A stretch of DNA of 64,000 bases from Gammaproteobacteria bacterium CG_4_10_14_0_2_um_filter_38_22 (GCA_002793195.1 PFPT01000004.1:1-64000); one strand, 5' to 3'. Positions 1 through 10,261 are shown, counted from the first letter of the stretch. A program made the numbers and translations. Notes: generated by a model not told the origin, from the letters alone.

Positions 1-76
1 CAGGCGTTTGTCGCTATAAAAATGTCCACTGGACATTTTCATGACCGCTCCAAACCCAACTGAGCTACGTGCCTGT
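1..76 (-). other. tRNA-like 5' half, apparently broken
   Basis: Read on the minus strand from base 75 downwards, the sequence has a normal tRNA 5' half: the stretch GTAGCTCAGTTGG, a D-stem GCTC/GAGC, then a TGAAAA loop reminiscent of a tRNA-Phe anticodon loop. After that the tRNA pattern fails: there is no T-arm (no GGTTCGA-type motif), and a 21-base palindrome occupies the anticodon/variable region. The ends CAGGC and GCCTG pair. It may be a decayed tRNA, a tRNA-derived repeat, or the edge of an element cut by the window boundary. It is not a functional tRNA as far as the visible bases go. Confidence 0.35.
19..39. repeat. 21-base palindrome
   Basis: Two perfect 10-base arms, AAAATGTCCA and TGGACATTTT, surround a single central base. 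The palindrome lies inside the tRNA-like sequence, where the second half of the anticodon arm should be. It may be a small palindromic repeat that has entered a tRNA remnant. Copy number elsewhere in the genome cannot be judged here. Confidence 0.5.
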
Positions 77-227
77 AAAATGAATGCGAAAAGATAACAC
101 CCCGTTACTGATTTCGCAATACGGCTTTTCTAAAAGTACTGTTACCGTTCGCCCAAGTTCTACTTTCTCAGAAGATAAGCCTGCCTATGATATAGTAAAA
201 AGCAAATCATTTTCCAGGATGGCATCC

Positions 228-2153
228 ATGTCAAACCAACCACTTTGGCAACCCGATCAAAAAACAATTAAACAAAGTCACATGCTGCATTTTATCAAAG
301 CGGTGAATGCGCAATATCACTGCCATTTTAAAAATTATAATGCGCTTTATGAATGGTCAATTCAGCATCCTGATTTGTTTTGGGAAATACTCGCTGCGTT
401 TTCCAAAATTCACTTTTCGCAACAGCCTACTAAAATAATGCAAACTGAAAAAGCCATTTGGCAAACAAAATGGTTTATTGATGCCAAACTCAATTTCGCA
501 GAAAATTTATTGCAACGACGCGATGATCATATTGCTTTAATTTATGCAAATGAAAAAGGGGAACGTACGCACATCTCTTATCAAAAATTATTTTCACAAG
601 TCAAAATATTGGCTAAAAAATTAAAATTCCTTGGCTTAAAACCTGGTGATCGCGTTGCTGGATTCGTCACAAATCAAATAGAAACCGTCATTGCTATGCT
701 CGCATCTACAGCACTGGGTGCCATTTGGACTGCCTGCGGACCTGAATTTGGTATCGACGCTTTAATTGATCGCTTCTCACAAATTGAACCGGTCATTTTA
801 TTTGTTACAAAAGAACACACCTTCGGTGGAAAACAATTTTCACATACTGAAACCATCAAACAATTAAAAGAAAATTTACCCAGCGTGCAAAAAATAATAA
901 CCTTAGCTGAGATAAAAAATGAATCGGATCAGAGCGCGACCCAACAAAAAAATGAAGATGCATTTATTTTTCAACAACTTGATTTTAATCACCCCCTCTA
1001 CATTTTATTTTCTTCCGGCACAACCGGAAAACCTAAATGCATGGTGCATGGTGCCGGTCATATTTTAATTCAACATAAAAAAGAATTGCTGTTACACACT
1101 GATTTACATGAAAAGGATGTTTTGTTTTTTTATACCACTTGCAGCTGGATGATGTGGCATTGGATGATCAGTGGATTGTCGATTGGCGCAACACTGGTTT
1201 TATACGATGGATCCCCTTTTTACCCTAACAATACTACATTGCTTGATTTAATAGATGAATTCAATATTTCAATTTTTGGTTGTGGTGCAAAAATCATTGA
1301 AACCTATTCCAAAAAAAATGTAGTGCCGCGAAAATCGCATCAATTAAAAAAATTAAAAACCATTTTAACCACTGGCTCACCTTTAATAAAAACAAGTTTT
1401 GAATATATTTATCGTGATGTAAAAAAAGAGGCGCGTGTCTCTTCCATTTCTGGTGGTAGTGATATCGTTTCCTGCTTTGCATTAGGCAATCCTTTGCTGC
1501 CTGTTTACGCTGAAGAATTACAGTGTCGTGGATTAGGAATGCAAGTGGAGATTTATGATAACAATGGGAAATCTATTTTCAATCAACCCGGTGAATTGGT
1601 TTGCTCAAAAGCTTTTCCATCGATGCCATTGTATTTTTGGAATGACCCAACCGGAGAAAAATATTTTCATGCGTATTTTGATCGATTTTCAAATGTATGG
1701 ACACATGGCGATTACGCAAAAACAACCGAACATAATGGCATTATTATTTTAGGTCGCTCAGATGCCACCTTAAATCCAGGTGGTATTCGTATTGGTACGG
1801 CTGATATTTATGAGTCCGCATTAAAAATAAACGCTGTGATGGATTGCGTTGCTGTTGGACTACAAAAAAACAACGACGAACATGTTATTTTATTTGTCAC
1901 ATTGAAAAATAATTTAAAACTAGATGAAAAATTAATTTCAGATATTAAAAAAAATATTCGCGTAAACACAACTCCTTTTCATGTACCTAAAAAAATCATT
2001 CAAGTGACTGATATTCCTAAAACGATGAACGGTAAAACCATGGAAATCGTTGTCAAAAAAATCATCAATGGTTTACCAATAAGCAATATTGAGACACTTG
2101 CCAATCCAGATTGTTTACAGCAATATGAGCAACTTAACTTTGATGATGTTTAA
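228..2153 (+). CDS. acetoacetyl-CoA synthetase
   Basis: Activates acetoacetate to acetoacetyl-CoA with ATP in the cytoplasm, feeding ketone bodies or polyhydroxybutyrate breakdown products into central metabolism. It is an ANL-superfamily adenylating enzyme: the P-loop-like motif LFSSGTTGKPKCMVHG is near the middle, followed by HGDYAKTTEHNG and the C-terminal hinge. I chose the ATG at 228 because AGGA at 216-219 is correctly spaced and the resulting N-terminus MSNQPLWQPD is typical of the family; this gives 641 residues, the usual size. An in-frame ATG at 84 would add 48 unlike residues. A TATGAT -10-like box at 186-191 also favours 228. The stop overlaps the next start. Confidence 0.9.
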   Translation: MSNQPLWQPDQKTIKQSHMLHFIKAVNAQYHCHFKNYNALYEWSIQHPDLFWEILAAFSKIHFSQQPTKIMQTEKAIWQTKWFIDAKLNFAENLLQRRDDHIALIYANEKGERTHISYQKLFSQVKILAKKLKFLGLKPGDRVAGFVTNQIETVIAMLASTALGAIWTACGPEFGIDALIDRFSQIEPVILFVTKEHTFGGKQFSHTETIKQLKENLPSVQKIITLAEIKNESDQSATQQKNEDAFIFQQLDFNHPLYILFSSGTTGKPKCMVHGAGHILIQHKKELLLHTDLHEKDVLFFYTTCSWMMWHWMISGLSIGATLVLYDGSPFYPNNTTLLDLIDEFNISIFGCGAKIIETYSKKNVVPRKSHQLKKLKTILTTGSPLIKTSFEYIYRDVKKEARVSSISGGSDIVSCFALGNPLLPVYAEELQCRGLGMQVEIYDNNGKSIFNQPGELVCSKAFPSMPLYFWNDPTGEKYFHAYFDRFSNVWTHGDYAKTTEHNGIIILGRSDATLNPGGIRIGTADIYESALKINAVMDCVAVGLQKNNDEHVILFVTLKNNLKLDEKLISDIKKNIRVNTTPFHVPKKIIQVTDIPKTMNGKTMEIVVKKIINGLPISNIETLANPDCLQQYEQLNFDDV

Positions 2154-2515
2154 TGCTGATGAAAAAAATACGATTGCTCATTTTACTTTTTTTGCCTGCC
2201 ATGGCTTTTGCAAAAACCATTCAGGTGCAAGTTGATAACGTAACTTCATCGAGCGGTTACTATTCTTTTAAATTGTTTTTATATCCTGATGATAAAAATC
2301 ATGCGTATGCGGTTCCAACAGCACTGGGCGCTGGATTTTTAAATCGCTACTTAACCGGGATTTCAGCAAACGATCACAGTTATTTGGAATTTGGCTTCTA
2401 TCATTATTTCACACAACAAACCACATGGTTTCCGAATACATGTAAAATTATTTTAAATCAAAGTAGTAACATTGATGTTGATATTCATGCCACTGCTTGT
2501 CATTACACTGATTAA
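2153..2515 (+). CDS. small exported protein, unknown function
   Basis: I do not recognise this protein of about 118-120 residues. The N-terminus is a clear Sec signal peptide (a KK pair, a leucine-rich core, then AMAFA with cleavage before KTIQVQV). The mature part is polar and aromatic with two cysteines, probably a small beta-rich periplasmic or secreted protein. Its start overlaps the stop of the acetoacetyl-CoA synthetase gene (TAATG), so the two are probably co-translated; a second ATG at 2159 would give the neater signal peptide MKKIRLL. Its 3' end overlaps the convergent next gene by 4 bases. Confidence 0.6.
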   Translation: MLMKKIRLLILLFLPAMAFAKTIQVQVDNVTSSSGYYSFKLFLYPDDKNHAYAVPTALGAGFLNRYLTGISANDHSYLEFGFYHYFTQQTTWFPNTCKIILNQSSNIDVDIHATACHYTD

Positions 2516-2991
2516 AAAGCCATCTTTCTGTCCGCACAAGCACCGTAATTATTAGCATCATCATTGAGAATGAGTGGGCTACCAAACTGTGACGGCCGCC
2601 GCGCCACGCTTCGAGAAGGACTACAAGCAAACACCATTGCGGAAGCCATCAATCCAAAAGCAGCGATCGCCAAAAGAACAGCTGCTTCAATATATCCATG
2701 CATATTTTTATGCTCAGTGGCTTTTTTACCCATAAAACAAGCACCCCAAGTGAATGCGCCCGATGCACCCAATAACAACAATACTTTTAGAAAAGGAATA
2801 GCGTACCCCAAACATTTTTTTTCAGGGTGTAATGCAGTATGATTCACTTGAAAATAATCCACTTCCAATTGACTCATTCGTTTTTTTGCTGAATCATGAC
2901 TCTCTATGTCACTATTTCTAGCAGTTTGCTCTAAAAGATTACGCTCTGATCCAAAAGTATTTTGAGATATTTGAAAATTGAATCGTGACAT
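2512..2991 (-). CDS. membrane protein with bilobed hydrophobic segment, unknown function
   Basis: A 159-residue protein with a polar N-terminal third (residues 1-60, rich in Ser, Gln and Glu) and two closely spaced membrane helices at about 62-87 and 100-122, joined by a short charged loop. The short C-tail ends in a polar cysteine-containing segment. I recognise no family. The ATG at 2991 is preceded by GGGG at good spacing; an upstream in-frame TTG at 3006 is less likely. A helix pair after a soluble N-terminus is seen in some membrane-targeted effectors of intracellular bacteria, but that is only an architectural resemblance. Confidence 0.6.
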   Translation of the reverse strand: MSRFNFQISQNTFGSERNLLEQTARNSDIESHDSAKKRMSQLEVDYFQVNHTALHPEKKCLGYAIPFLKVLLLLGASGAFTWGACFMGKKATEHKNMHGYIEAAVLLAIAAFGLMASAMVFACSPSRSVARRPSQFGSPLILNDDANNYGACADRKMAF

Positions 2992-3019
2992 TTTTTCCCC
3001 ACTCAATGATTATCAGGAC

Positions 3020-4237
3020 CTACACCTTTTCGGCATATTTTGTTTCGACATATTTTTCAATCATGGCTTTATATTCTGCAATGATGTTGTCGCCACGTAA
3101 TGTCGCTACTTTTTCGCCATCTATAAAAACAGGTGCAACGGGTGCTTCACCCGTGCCAGGTAAACTGATGCCGATGTTCGCATGTTTACTTTCACCTGGC
3201 CCATTCACCACGCAACCCATCACCGCAAGCTGTAAATTTTCAACGCCCGTATATTTTTTTCGCCATTGCGGCATTTTTTCACGTACAAAATTATCGACTT
3301 CTTGCGTCAATTCGCGAAAAAAAGTGCTGGTTGTACGGCCACATCCTGGACACGATGTTACCATCGGCGTAAATGCGCGCAAACCCAAGACTTGTAAAAT
3401 CTGTTGTGACACAATCACTTCTTTATCACGTGACGCATTCGGTTCGGGTGTGAGTGAAGTGCGAATCGTATCCCCAATGCCTTGATGTAATAAAATACCC
3501 ATTCCAACACTCGAAGCCACTATCCCTTTTGATCCCATCCCCGCTTCAGTTAAACCCAAATGCAATGCATACTGACTACGCTCAGCTAACATTTGATATA
3601 CCGCAATTAAATCTGGCACGTTACTCACTTTGCATGAGAGCACCATTTTATCAGGAGATAATCCACACTTTTCAGCAGCAGCAGCACTGGTTAATGCGGA
3701 AACCACTAATGCTTCACGCAAAACCTCACGCGACGACCGGGGATTTTTTAATTTTGCATTCTCGTCCATCATTTGCGTAGCCAGATTTTTATCTAAGCTT
3801 CCCCAATTCACACCAATGCGCACTGGCTTTTGATAATGCATGGCTGCTTCAATCATGATATTGAATTGATCATCTTTTTTCGCACCAAAACCCACATTGC
3901 CTGGATTGATACGATATTTTGATAATGCTTTTGCGCAATCAGGAAATGCTTTTAGCAAACGATGACCGTTGTAATGAAAATCACCCACAATGGGAATATG
4001 ATCGTAACCCATTTTATTTAATTCATTTCTAATAGTGGCGACTTGCACAGCGGATTCTTCATTGTTAACGGTAATACGAACGATTTCAGATCCCGCATCC
4101 GCTAATAATTTAATTTGTGAAATGGTTTTTTGAGCATCAGCTGTATCGGTATCTGTCATCGATTGCACAACAATCGGCGCGCCACCACCGACAGTGACAT
4201 GATCTATTTGTACAGAATACGTTTGATGCTTTTTCAC
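3020..4237 (-). CDS. ispG: 4-hydroxy-3-methylbut-2-en-1-yl diphosphate synthase
   Basis: Catalyses the penultimate step of the MEP isoprenoid pathway, reductive conversion of MEcPP to HMBPP, using a [4Fe-4S] cluster. The N-terminal TIM-barrel part carries [11 protein letters not shown] and YRINPGNVG; the C-terminal part carries the cluster ligands in SCPGCGR and the later [12 protein letters not shown] chose the GTG at 4237 (405 residues, family size) because GAGA lies just upstream and because a good promoter sits inside the longer frame, which otherwise opens at TTG 4306 or ATG 4291. IspD, from the same pathway, is encoded about 30 kb away. Confidence 0.93.
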   Translation of the reverse strand: MKKHQTYSVQIDHVTVGGGAPIVVQSMTDTDTADAQKTISQIKLLADAGSEIVRITVNNEESAVQVATIRNELNKMGYDHIPIVGDFHYNGHRLLKAFPDCAKALSKYRINPGNVGFGAKKDDQFNIMIEAAMHYQKPVRIGVNWGSLDKNLATQMMDENAKLKNPRSSREVLREALVVSALTSAAAAEKCGLSPDKMVLSCKVSNVPDLIAVYQMLAERSQYALHLGLTEAGMGSKGIVASSVGMGILLHQGIGDTIRTSLTPEPNASRDKEVIVSQQILQVLGLRAFTPMVTSCPGCGRTTSTFFRELTQEVDNFVREKMPQWRKKYTGVENLQLAVMGCVVNGPGESKHANIGISLPGTGEAPVAPVFIDGEKVATLRGDNIIAEYKAMIEKYVETKYAEKV

Positions 4238-4271
4238 GATAATTCTCGATAAACATAAACATTGTGCGCTG

Positions 4272-4299
4272 ATTGTAGCTGATTTTCGCATGAAAACAA
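4272..4299 (-). promoter_or_regulatory. predicted ispG promoter
   Basis: On the minus strand a TTGTTT -35 box (4294-4299) and a TACAAT -10 box (4272-4277) are separated by 16 bases. Transcription would start near 4265, upstream of the GTG start at 4237 but downstream of or overlapping the alternative starts, so it supports the GTG choice. Confidence 0.5.
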
Positions 4300-4328
4300 A
4301 ACACAAAGCAAAATCAACACACTGAAAA

Positions 4329-6041
4329 TTAAGTGCCCTGTGTCAAAGACTCAGCGCAATGGTTCATTAATTTTTTTTCTGCATCACGCAATTCTCGACG
4401 CAATACTTTTCCAACTGGCGATACGGGCAATTGATCACGAAACTCTATAAAACGAGGAATTTTATAACCTGTTAATGATTGGCGACAAAAATCAATAAGT
4501 TCTGCTTTAGTTAAACGTGTATCTCGACGAACAATAAATGCTTTTAATGCCTCACCTGTCTTTTCACAAGGCACGCCAATCACAGCAACCAATTCTACTG
4601 CAGGATGAGAAGCGATAACCGCTTCAACTTCATTGGGATAGACATTAAACCCAGAAACCAACACCATGTCTTTTTTACGATCCACAATAAACACAAATCC
4701 CTTTTCATCCATATAACCAATATCACCTGTACGCAACCAACCCGCTTCATCAATCGCATCATGTGTTTCGCGATCAGCATGCCAATATCCTTTCATCACT
4801 TGCGGACCACGCGCCCAAATTTCACCAGTTTGATTTAATGCTAAATCATGCTGCTTTTCATCTCGAATCACCATTTCAGTCGACGGCACTGGCAAACCCA
4901 CGCTACCTAAAAAATGCGTTGCAGAAATAGGACACAATGTTAAAACAGGACTTGATTCAGTTAACCCATACCCTTCCAAAACAGGCACACCCGTTAACGC
5001 TTGCCAACGATCAGCAACCGCTTTTTGCATAGGCATGCCCCCAGAAATAGTGAGCTTTAAAAAAGAAAAATCGATTTTTTCAAAATCAGGGTGATTCATC
5101 ATAGCGTTAAACAATGTATTTAAGCCGATCATCATTGTCATTTTGCAACGACGTAATGCTTTAACAAATGCATGGGTATCACGGGGATTGGTAATTAATA
5201 AGGCTGAAGCGCCCATTGGAAAGATACACATGCCACACACAGTCAAAGAAAAAATATGATACAACGGCAATGCACCTATTAATACACCATGATTTTGCTC
5301 TTTTACATCATGAATCCAAGAAACACACTGTAAAACATTCGCAATAATATTACGATGCGTTAAGACCGCGCCTTTTGAACGCCCGGTTGTACCACCGGTA
5401 TATTGCAAAAATGCAGTATCTTCATTTTTCAAAGCAATCAGCGTGTATCCGCTATTTTTTCCAATTTCTAATGCCTTTTTAAAAAAAACAGCGTGTGGCA
5501 AATGATATTTTGGAATGCGACGCTCAACATATTTTGCTGCAAAATTATAAACAGCACCTTTCAACAACCCCAACATATCACCTATTTTTGTAACAACAAT
5601 ATGCTTGATTTTAATGTTGGGTAATGCCGCTTCTAAATGATCCGCAAAATTCTCCAATACCACAATGGTTTCAGCTTCAGCATCATTTAACTGATATGCT
5701 AATTCAGATGCGGTATACAAGGGATTAATGTTAACAACGATTAAGCCTGCTTTTAATGCACCAAAAATGGCAATGGGATATTGCAAAATATTTGGCATCA
5801 TCATCGCGATACGCGACCCCGGCTTTAAATTTAATTCATTTTGCAAAAAAGCAGCGAAGTCTCGAATCGCTATTTTCATATCATGATAAGTAATTGAAAC
5901 ACCAAAATTAGTAAATACAGGACGGTCTGAAAAATCATCCGCATATTTTTCAAATAAATGAACCAACGATGAAAACATATCTGGGTTAATCGTATTTGGA
6001 ACATCACGCGTATATTGCTGCTGCCAAAATTTTTTTTCCAT
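4329..6041 (-). CDS. fadD: long-chain-fatty-acid--CoA ligase
   Basis: Activates long-chain fatty acids to acyl-CoA at the inner face of the cytoplasmic membrane, the entry step of beta-oxidation. At 570 residues it is close to E. coli FadD (561). The ANL motifs are intact: [12 protein letters not shown] (ATP/AMP binding), [10 protein letters not shown] (A5 motif) and [15 protein letters not shown] with the following FIVDRKKD (A7-A8). A hydrophobic stretch [17 protein letters not shown] follows the N-terminal region. It starts 15 bases after fadE on the same strand, so the two form a fatty-acid oxidation operon. Confidence 0.93.
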   Translation of the reverse strand: MEKKFWQQQYTRDVPNTINPDMFSSLVHLFEKYADDFSDRPVFTNFGVSITYHDMKIAIRDFAAFLQNELNLKPGSRIAMMMPNILQYPIAIFGALKAGLIVVNINPLYTASELAYQLNDAEAETIVVLENFADHLEAALPNIKIKHIVVTKIGDMLGLLKGAVYNFAAKYVERRIPKYHLPHAVFFKKALEIGKNSGYTLIALKNEDTAFLQYTGGTTGRSKGAVLTHRNIIANVLQCVSWIHDVKEQNHGVLIGALPLYHIFSLTVCGMCIFPMGASALLITNPRDTHAFVKALRRCKMTMMIGLNTLFNAMMNHPDFEKIDFSFLKLTISGGMPMQKAVADRWQALTGVPVLEGYGLTESSPVLTLCPISATHFLGSVGLPVPSTEMVIRDEKQHDLALNQTGEIWARGPQVMKGYWHADRETHDAIDEAGWLRTGDIGYMDEKGFVFIVDRKKDMVLVSGFNVYPNEVEAVIASHPAVELVAVIGVPCEKTGEALKAFIVRRDTRLTKAELIDFCRQSLTGYKIPRFIEFRDQLPVSPVGKVLRRELRDAEKKLMNHCAESLTQGT

Positions 6042-6056
6042 GCTACCGCTACCGTA

Positions 6057-8477
6057 TTATTTAAAGTCATCCGCACTAAAATCATCAACGTTAATCGCAT
6101 TCATTTTTGCAACAAACACGCTCGTTAATAGTTTCGCTTCTTCGGTAGAAATAATATTGTTAGCAACAGCCGCTTGAATCCATTCATCTCGTGTTTTAGC
6201 GCATATTTCCGAATCACGACGGGCTGCCGCTAATTTTTTCTCCAAGGGTTCAACAGCAATCACTTGTTCCAATATTTTTTCTAATTGCGCTGCTGGGTTA
6301 TTGTCATTGGGAGTGATATACAAATCTTTTGCCATTCTTGCACGAAAAGGAGTAGGTTCTGTTAACAACTTTGCCACTTTTTCACCCAAACGATCGCAAG
6401 GCGGTCTCATGTTTTTTCCACGCGGAAAAATAATGGTATATCGGATTAATTTTGAAACAATCTGATTTGGAAAGTTTAATAAAATGCCATCTAATTGCAT
6501 TTGCATCTTATATAGTAAATCTTGGCAAATCCATTTTACGACAGGCCATTCTTCACTGGGACAGTTTGCTTCTTCAAAAAATCTCAATACACATGAACCG
6601 ATATATAAATAACTCAGCAAATCACCATAACGCGCCGATAATTTTTCTGCGCGTTTTAATTCACCGCCCATAAAAATCATGGCCATGTCTGCCATATAAG
6701 CCAATGCAGCAGAAAAACGTGAGAATTGTTGATAAAAACGCTTCAACGAATTATTGGGTGCGCGTGACAACCAACCATTCGTTAGCGCTAGAATCGATGC
6801 ACGCACTTTGTTACTACCGATAAATCCTAAGTGACCAAAAATCGCTTCATCAAACAATTTCAATCCAGCAGCACGATCCGCATGCATCGCGGCATTCATT
6901 TCTGCTAAAACATAAGGATGACAACGCACAGCACCTTGTCCGAAAATAATCATCGAACGGGTTAAAATATTGGCACCTTCAACAGTAATACTCACAGGTA
7001 ATTCAATATAGCCTTGCGCTAAATAATTTTTAGGGCCCATGCAAATACCTTTGCCGCCATGAATATCCATCGCATCATTTACAACATGTCGCGCTGTCTC
7101 TGTTGTGTGATATTTTGCAATAGCTGATGCAACCGCAGGACGCATACCTTGATCTAAAGTTGAAACAGTAAAAGTACGTATGGCTTCCATTACATACACA
7201 TTGACTGTTATGCGTGTTAACGCTTCTTCAATACCACCAAACTTGGCAATTGGCATATGAAATTGTTGCCGAATACGAGCATAAGCACCCGTTGCCAATG
7301 CAGCCATACGTGCACCACCCGTCGCCATCGAAGGCAAAGAAATACTGCGACCTGCAGCCAAACACTCCATCAACATGCGCCAACCTTGCCCTGCCATTTT
7401 CACACCACCAATGATGGCATCCAATGGAACGATCACATCATGACCTCGTGTTGGACCATTTGGAAATGGGCTATGTAATGGCACATGTCGACGACCAATA
7501 TCTACATTGGGCAAATGCACTGGCACTAAAGCACAGGTAATACCAAGCGAGGTTTGTTTTCCAATCAAATGATCTGGGTCATATAATTTAAATGCCAAGC
7601 CCAGCAAAGTAGCAACCGGCGCTAATGTGATATAACGTTTGTTCCAATTTAATCGGACACACAGTTGTTTCTTACCTTCAAATTCAGCCTCACAAATAAC
7701 CCCGTTATCTTCAATTGCACCTGCATCCGAACCAGCAACAGGACTTGTCAATGCAAAACAAGGTATATCATCCCCTTTTGCCAAGCGTGGTAAATAATAA
7801 TTTTTTTGATCTTCAGTTCCGTAACGCAATAATAATTCTGCAGGCCCTAATGAATTTGGCACGCTGGTTAAAATAGCTGCTGCACAACTTGCACTGGCTA
7901 ATTTGGTAATAATTTGCGAATGTGCGAAATGAGAAAATGCCAATCCGCCAAATTTTTTGGGAATAATCATTCCTAAAAATCCATTTTTACGGAGAAAATC
8001 TAATAACGCTGTTGGCATTTCCATTGTATGATGCATTGTCCAGCTATCCACCATACTGCAAAATGCTTCAACAGGCCCATCCATAAATGCGCGTTCTTCA
8101 TCTGATAAAGTAGAAATTGGAATAGCTTGTAATTTTTTCCAATCTGGCTTGCCTGAAAATAATTCACCTTCCCAACCAACATTACCAGCAGCCAATGCTT
8201 CACGTTCTGTATCTGACATCGCCGGCATCACACCACGATAAAATTTAAAAATCGCGCGAGAAACCAAATGTCGACGCAATGGACGAACATTGAGCACAAC
8301 AAATATCGCAGCATAAACTAACCAAAAAACAGTTAATGTAACGGGATGAAAAGAAGAAAAATAAGTGCAAAGCAACAAGAAAACAGCCATGCTCATTGTC
8401 CAAACAGACAACGACGCCCGCTGAAATGACAGTACAACCATTGCTGCTATCCATAAAACAATCCACGTTGCTGTCAT
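6057..8477 (-). CDS. fadE: acyl-CoA dehydrogenase, FadE type
   Basis: FAD-dependent first oxidation step of beta-oxidation, acyl-CoA to trans-2-enoyl-CoA. It has 806 residues, the large membrane-associated FadE type (E. coli 814), not the 380-residue soluble type. Three hydrophobic segments fill the first 65 residues. The dehydrogenase core follows, with FALTSPVAGSDAGAIED as the flavin/substrate region and AMDIHGGKGICMGPKNYLAQ near its C-terminal side. The FadE-specific extension makes up the last 250 residues. A strong AAGGAG ribosome site lies ahead of the ATG. First gene of the fadE-fadD operon. Confidence 0.93.
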   Translation of the reverse strand: MTATWIVLWIAAMVVLSFQRASLSVWTMSMAVFLLLCTYFSSFHPVTLTVFWLVYAAIFVVLNVRPLRRHLVSRAIFKFYRGVMPAMSDTEREALAAGNVGWEGELFSGKPDWKKLQAIPISTLSDEERAFMDGPVEAFCSMVDSWTMHHTMEMPTALLDFLRKNGFLGMIIPKKFGGLAFSHFAHSQIITKLASASCAAAILTSVPNSLGPAELLLRYGTEDQKNYYLPRLAKGDDIPCFALTSPVAGSDAGAIEDNGVICEAEFEGKKQLCVRLNWNKRYITLAPVATLLGLAFKLYDPDHLIGKQTSLGITCALVPVHLPNVDIGRRHVPLHSPFPNGPTRGHDVIVPLDAIIGGVKMAGQGWRMLMECLAAGRSISLPSMATGGARMAALATGAYARIRQQFHMPIAKFGGIEEALTRITVNVYVMEAIRTFTVSTLDQGMRPAVASAIAKYHTTETARHVVNDAMDIHGGKGICMGPKNYLAQGYIELPVSITVEGANILTRSMIIFGQGAVRCHPYVLAEMNAAMHADRAAGLKLFDEAIFGHLGFIGSNKVRASILALTNGWLSRAPNNSLKRFYQQFSRFSAALAYMADMAMIFMGGELKRAEKLSARYGDLLSYLYIGSCVLRFFEEANCPSEEWPVVKWICQDLLYKMQMQLDGILLNFPNQIVSKLIRYTIIFPRGKNMRPPCDRLGEKVAKLLTEPTPFRARMAKDLYITPNDNNPAAQLEKILEQVIAVEPLEKKLAAARRDSEICAKTRDEWIQAAVANNIISTEEAKLLTSVFVAKMNAINVDDFSADDFK

Positions 8478-8559
8478 TACATTCTCTCCTTGCTGTAAAA
8501 ATACTTAAGTTGCTAAAAGTAACATAACGGAGAGAAAAAATAATGTCTTTTTTTGCAGA

Positions 8560-8574
8560 TGAGAATCATACTCA
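8560..8574. promoter_or_regulatory. Fur-box-like dyad upstream of cydA
   Basis: TGAGAATCATACTCA matches the Fur 7-1-7 consensus (TGATAAT-N-ATTATCA) at 11 of 14 arm positions. It lies in the 194-base gap between divergent fadE and cydA, about 100 bases before the cydA start. An iron regulator acting on a haem-copper-free oxidase is plausible but unproven; ArcA or Fnr sites were not recognised. Confidence 0.3.
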
Positions 8575-8671
8575 ATTTCGTACAAAACTAGACCATTTTC
8601 AAAGGAAATGATAGATTACTCGCAACCATAATTATTTCTGATCTTAAAATAACCTAAAAGGAAAACACATC

Positions 8672-10231
8672 GTGTTACCTAGCCTTGCAGTCGTTGAACT
8701 TTCTCGATGGCAGTTTGCATTAACTGCATTATTTCATTTTATGTTTGTGCCAATCACTTTGGGACTCACGTGGATTCTGGTTGCAATGGAAGCAGGTTAT
8801 CTCATTACAGGAAAATCTGTTTATAGAGACATGACTCAATTTTGGGGAAAATTGCTCGCCATTAATTTCGCTATTGGTGTCATCGGCGGGCTTACCATGG
8901 AATTTGAATTTGGATTAAATTGGGGTTATTTCTCTCGCATGATTGGCGGCAGCTTCGGACCCGTCCTTGCAATCGAAGGCATCACCGCTTTCATGTTAGA
9001 AGCAACGATGTTTGGTTTGTTTTTTTTCTCTTGGGATAAATTAAGTCGCACAGCCCATTTTATTGTTACTTTTTTTATGGCCTTCGGTGCCAGTTTGTCC
9101 ATTGTAAATATTCTTGCAGCCAATAGCTGGATGCAACACCCCATTTCAACCAGCTTTGATTATCAAAACATGACACTGCAATTACATAGTATTGCAGCAT
9201 TGTATATGCATCATCTTGCACAAATCCGCATTGGTCATGTTGCCTTTGCTGGATTATTTTTATCATCCATTTTTGTGATGGGCATCAGTGCATTTTATTT
9301 ATTAAAAAAACAAGATATCGCTTTTGCAAAACGTTCGTTTGCCATCGCGGTTGGTTTTGGATTTATTTGTTCCATCATGGTTGCGTTTTATGGCGATCAA
9401 AATGGGCTTGAAGTATCACAAGATGAACCTGAAAAAATGGCGGCTATTGAAGCACAATGGCAAACACAAAAAGCGCCCGCATCTTGGGTCGCAGTTGCTT
9501 GGCCTGATCAACAAGCACAGAGAAATTATTTTAGCGTGAAAATTCCCTACGCGCTGAGCTTAATCGCAACACATTCATTAACAGGCACCGTTGAAGGCAT
9601 TAAACCCATTATTAAAAAATATGAAAAACGCGTTACAAGCGGCATTAAATCCTATAATGCACTACAAAAAATTTGGGCAAAAACAGCAACGCCGGCTGAT
9701 ATACAAACGTATCAAAAACATTTAAATGATTTGGGCTTTGCTTATTTACTAATCCCTTATGATAAAAATATTTCAGCTGCAACACCTGCACAAATTAAGG
9801 CTGCCGCAACCAGCGCTATTCCCAATGTGCCCACTGCATTTTGGTCTTTCCGCATTATGGTTGGCTTGTGGGCTATCTTATTTATATTAATCATTTTTGG
9901 GTTGGTTTTTACAAATCGCGATACATTAGAAAATCACCCTCTGTTTTTACGACTGTGTGTATGGGCCATTCCGCTACCTTTTATTTGCGCAGAATCAGGC
10001 TGGATATTAGCAGAAGTGGGGCGTCAACCTTGGATTATTCATGACATCATGCCTGTATTTATGGGCACATCATCACTGAATGAGGCTTCGCTCATCACGA
10101 GCTTGGTTTTATTTTGCTTGTTTTACGGCGTACTCTATGCAGTAGAATTATTTTTGATGTTTAAATTCGCACGCAAAGGTCCGAGCACATTGCACACAGG
10201 CAAATATCATTTTGAAAAAAACAATGTTTGA
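8672..10231 (+). CDS. cydA: cytochrome bd ubiquinol oxidase subunit I
   Basis: Haem-carrying and quinol-oxidising subunit of the bd-type terminal oxidase in the cytoplasmic membrane, used at low oxygen. It has 519 residues (E. coli 522) and multiple membrane helices. His22 in ALFHFMFVPITLG corresponds to the haem b595 ligand, and GQ-rich segments and the glutamates of the LTMEFEFGLNWGYF region are conserved. The quinol-binding Q-loop is present with KIPYALSLIATHSL, as is RIMVGLWAI with a candidate haem b558 methionine. Translation starts at GTG after AAGGA (8658-8662). It heads the operon cydA-cydB-cydX-cydD-cydC. Confidence 0.95.
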   Translation: MLPSLAVVELSRWQFALTALFHFMFVPITLGLTWILVAMEAGYLITGKSVYRDMTQFWGKLLAINFAIGVIGGLTMEFEFGLNWGYFSRMIGGSFGPVLAIEGITAFMLEATMFGLFFFSWDKLSRTAHFIVTFFMAFGASLSIVNILAANSWMQHPISTSFDYQNMTLQLHSIAALYMHHLAQIRIGHVAFAGLFLSSIFVMGISAFYLLKKQDIAFAKRSFAIAVGFGFICSIMVAFYGDQNGLEVSQDEPEKMAAIEAQWQTQKAPASWVAVAWPDQQAQRNYFSVKIPYALSLIATHSLTGTVEGIKPIIKKYEKRVTSGIKSYNALQKIWAKTATPADIQTYQKHLNDLGFAYLLIPYDKNISAATPAQIKAAATSAIPNVPTAFWSFRIMVGLWAILFILIIFGLVFTNRDTLENHPLFLRLCVWAIPLPFICAESGWILAEVGRQPWIIHDIMPVFMGTSSLNEASLITSLVLFCLFYGVLYAVELFLMFKFARKGPSTLHTGKYHFEKNNV

Positions 10232-10261
10232 TTTGTATTAAATTAAAAGTGGGTGAAAATC

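Noticed and set aside
2985-3485. 166-codon plus-strand frame across ispG
   Set aside because: It is antisense to the cluster-binding C-terminus of ispG, which has intact conserved motifs.
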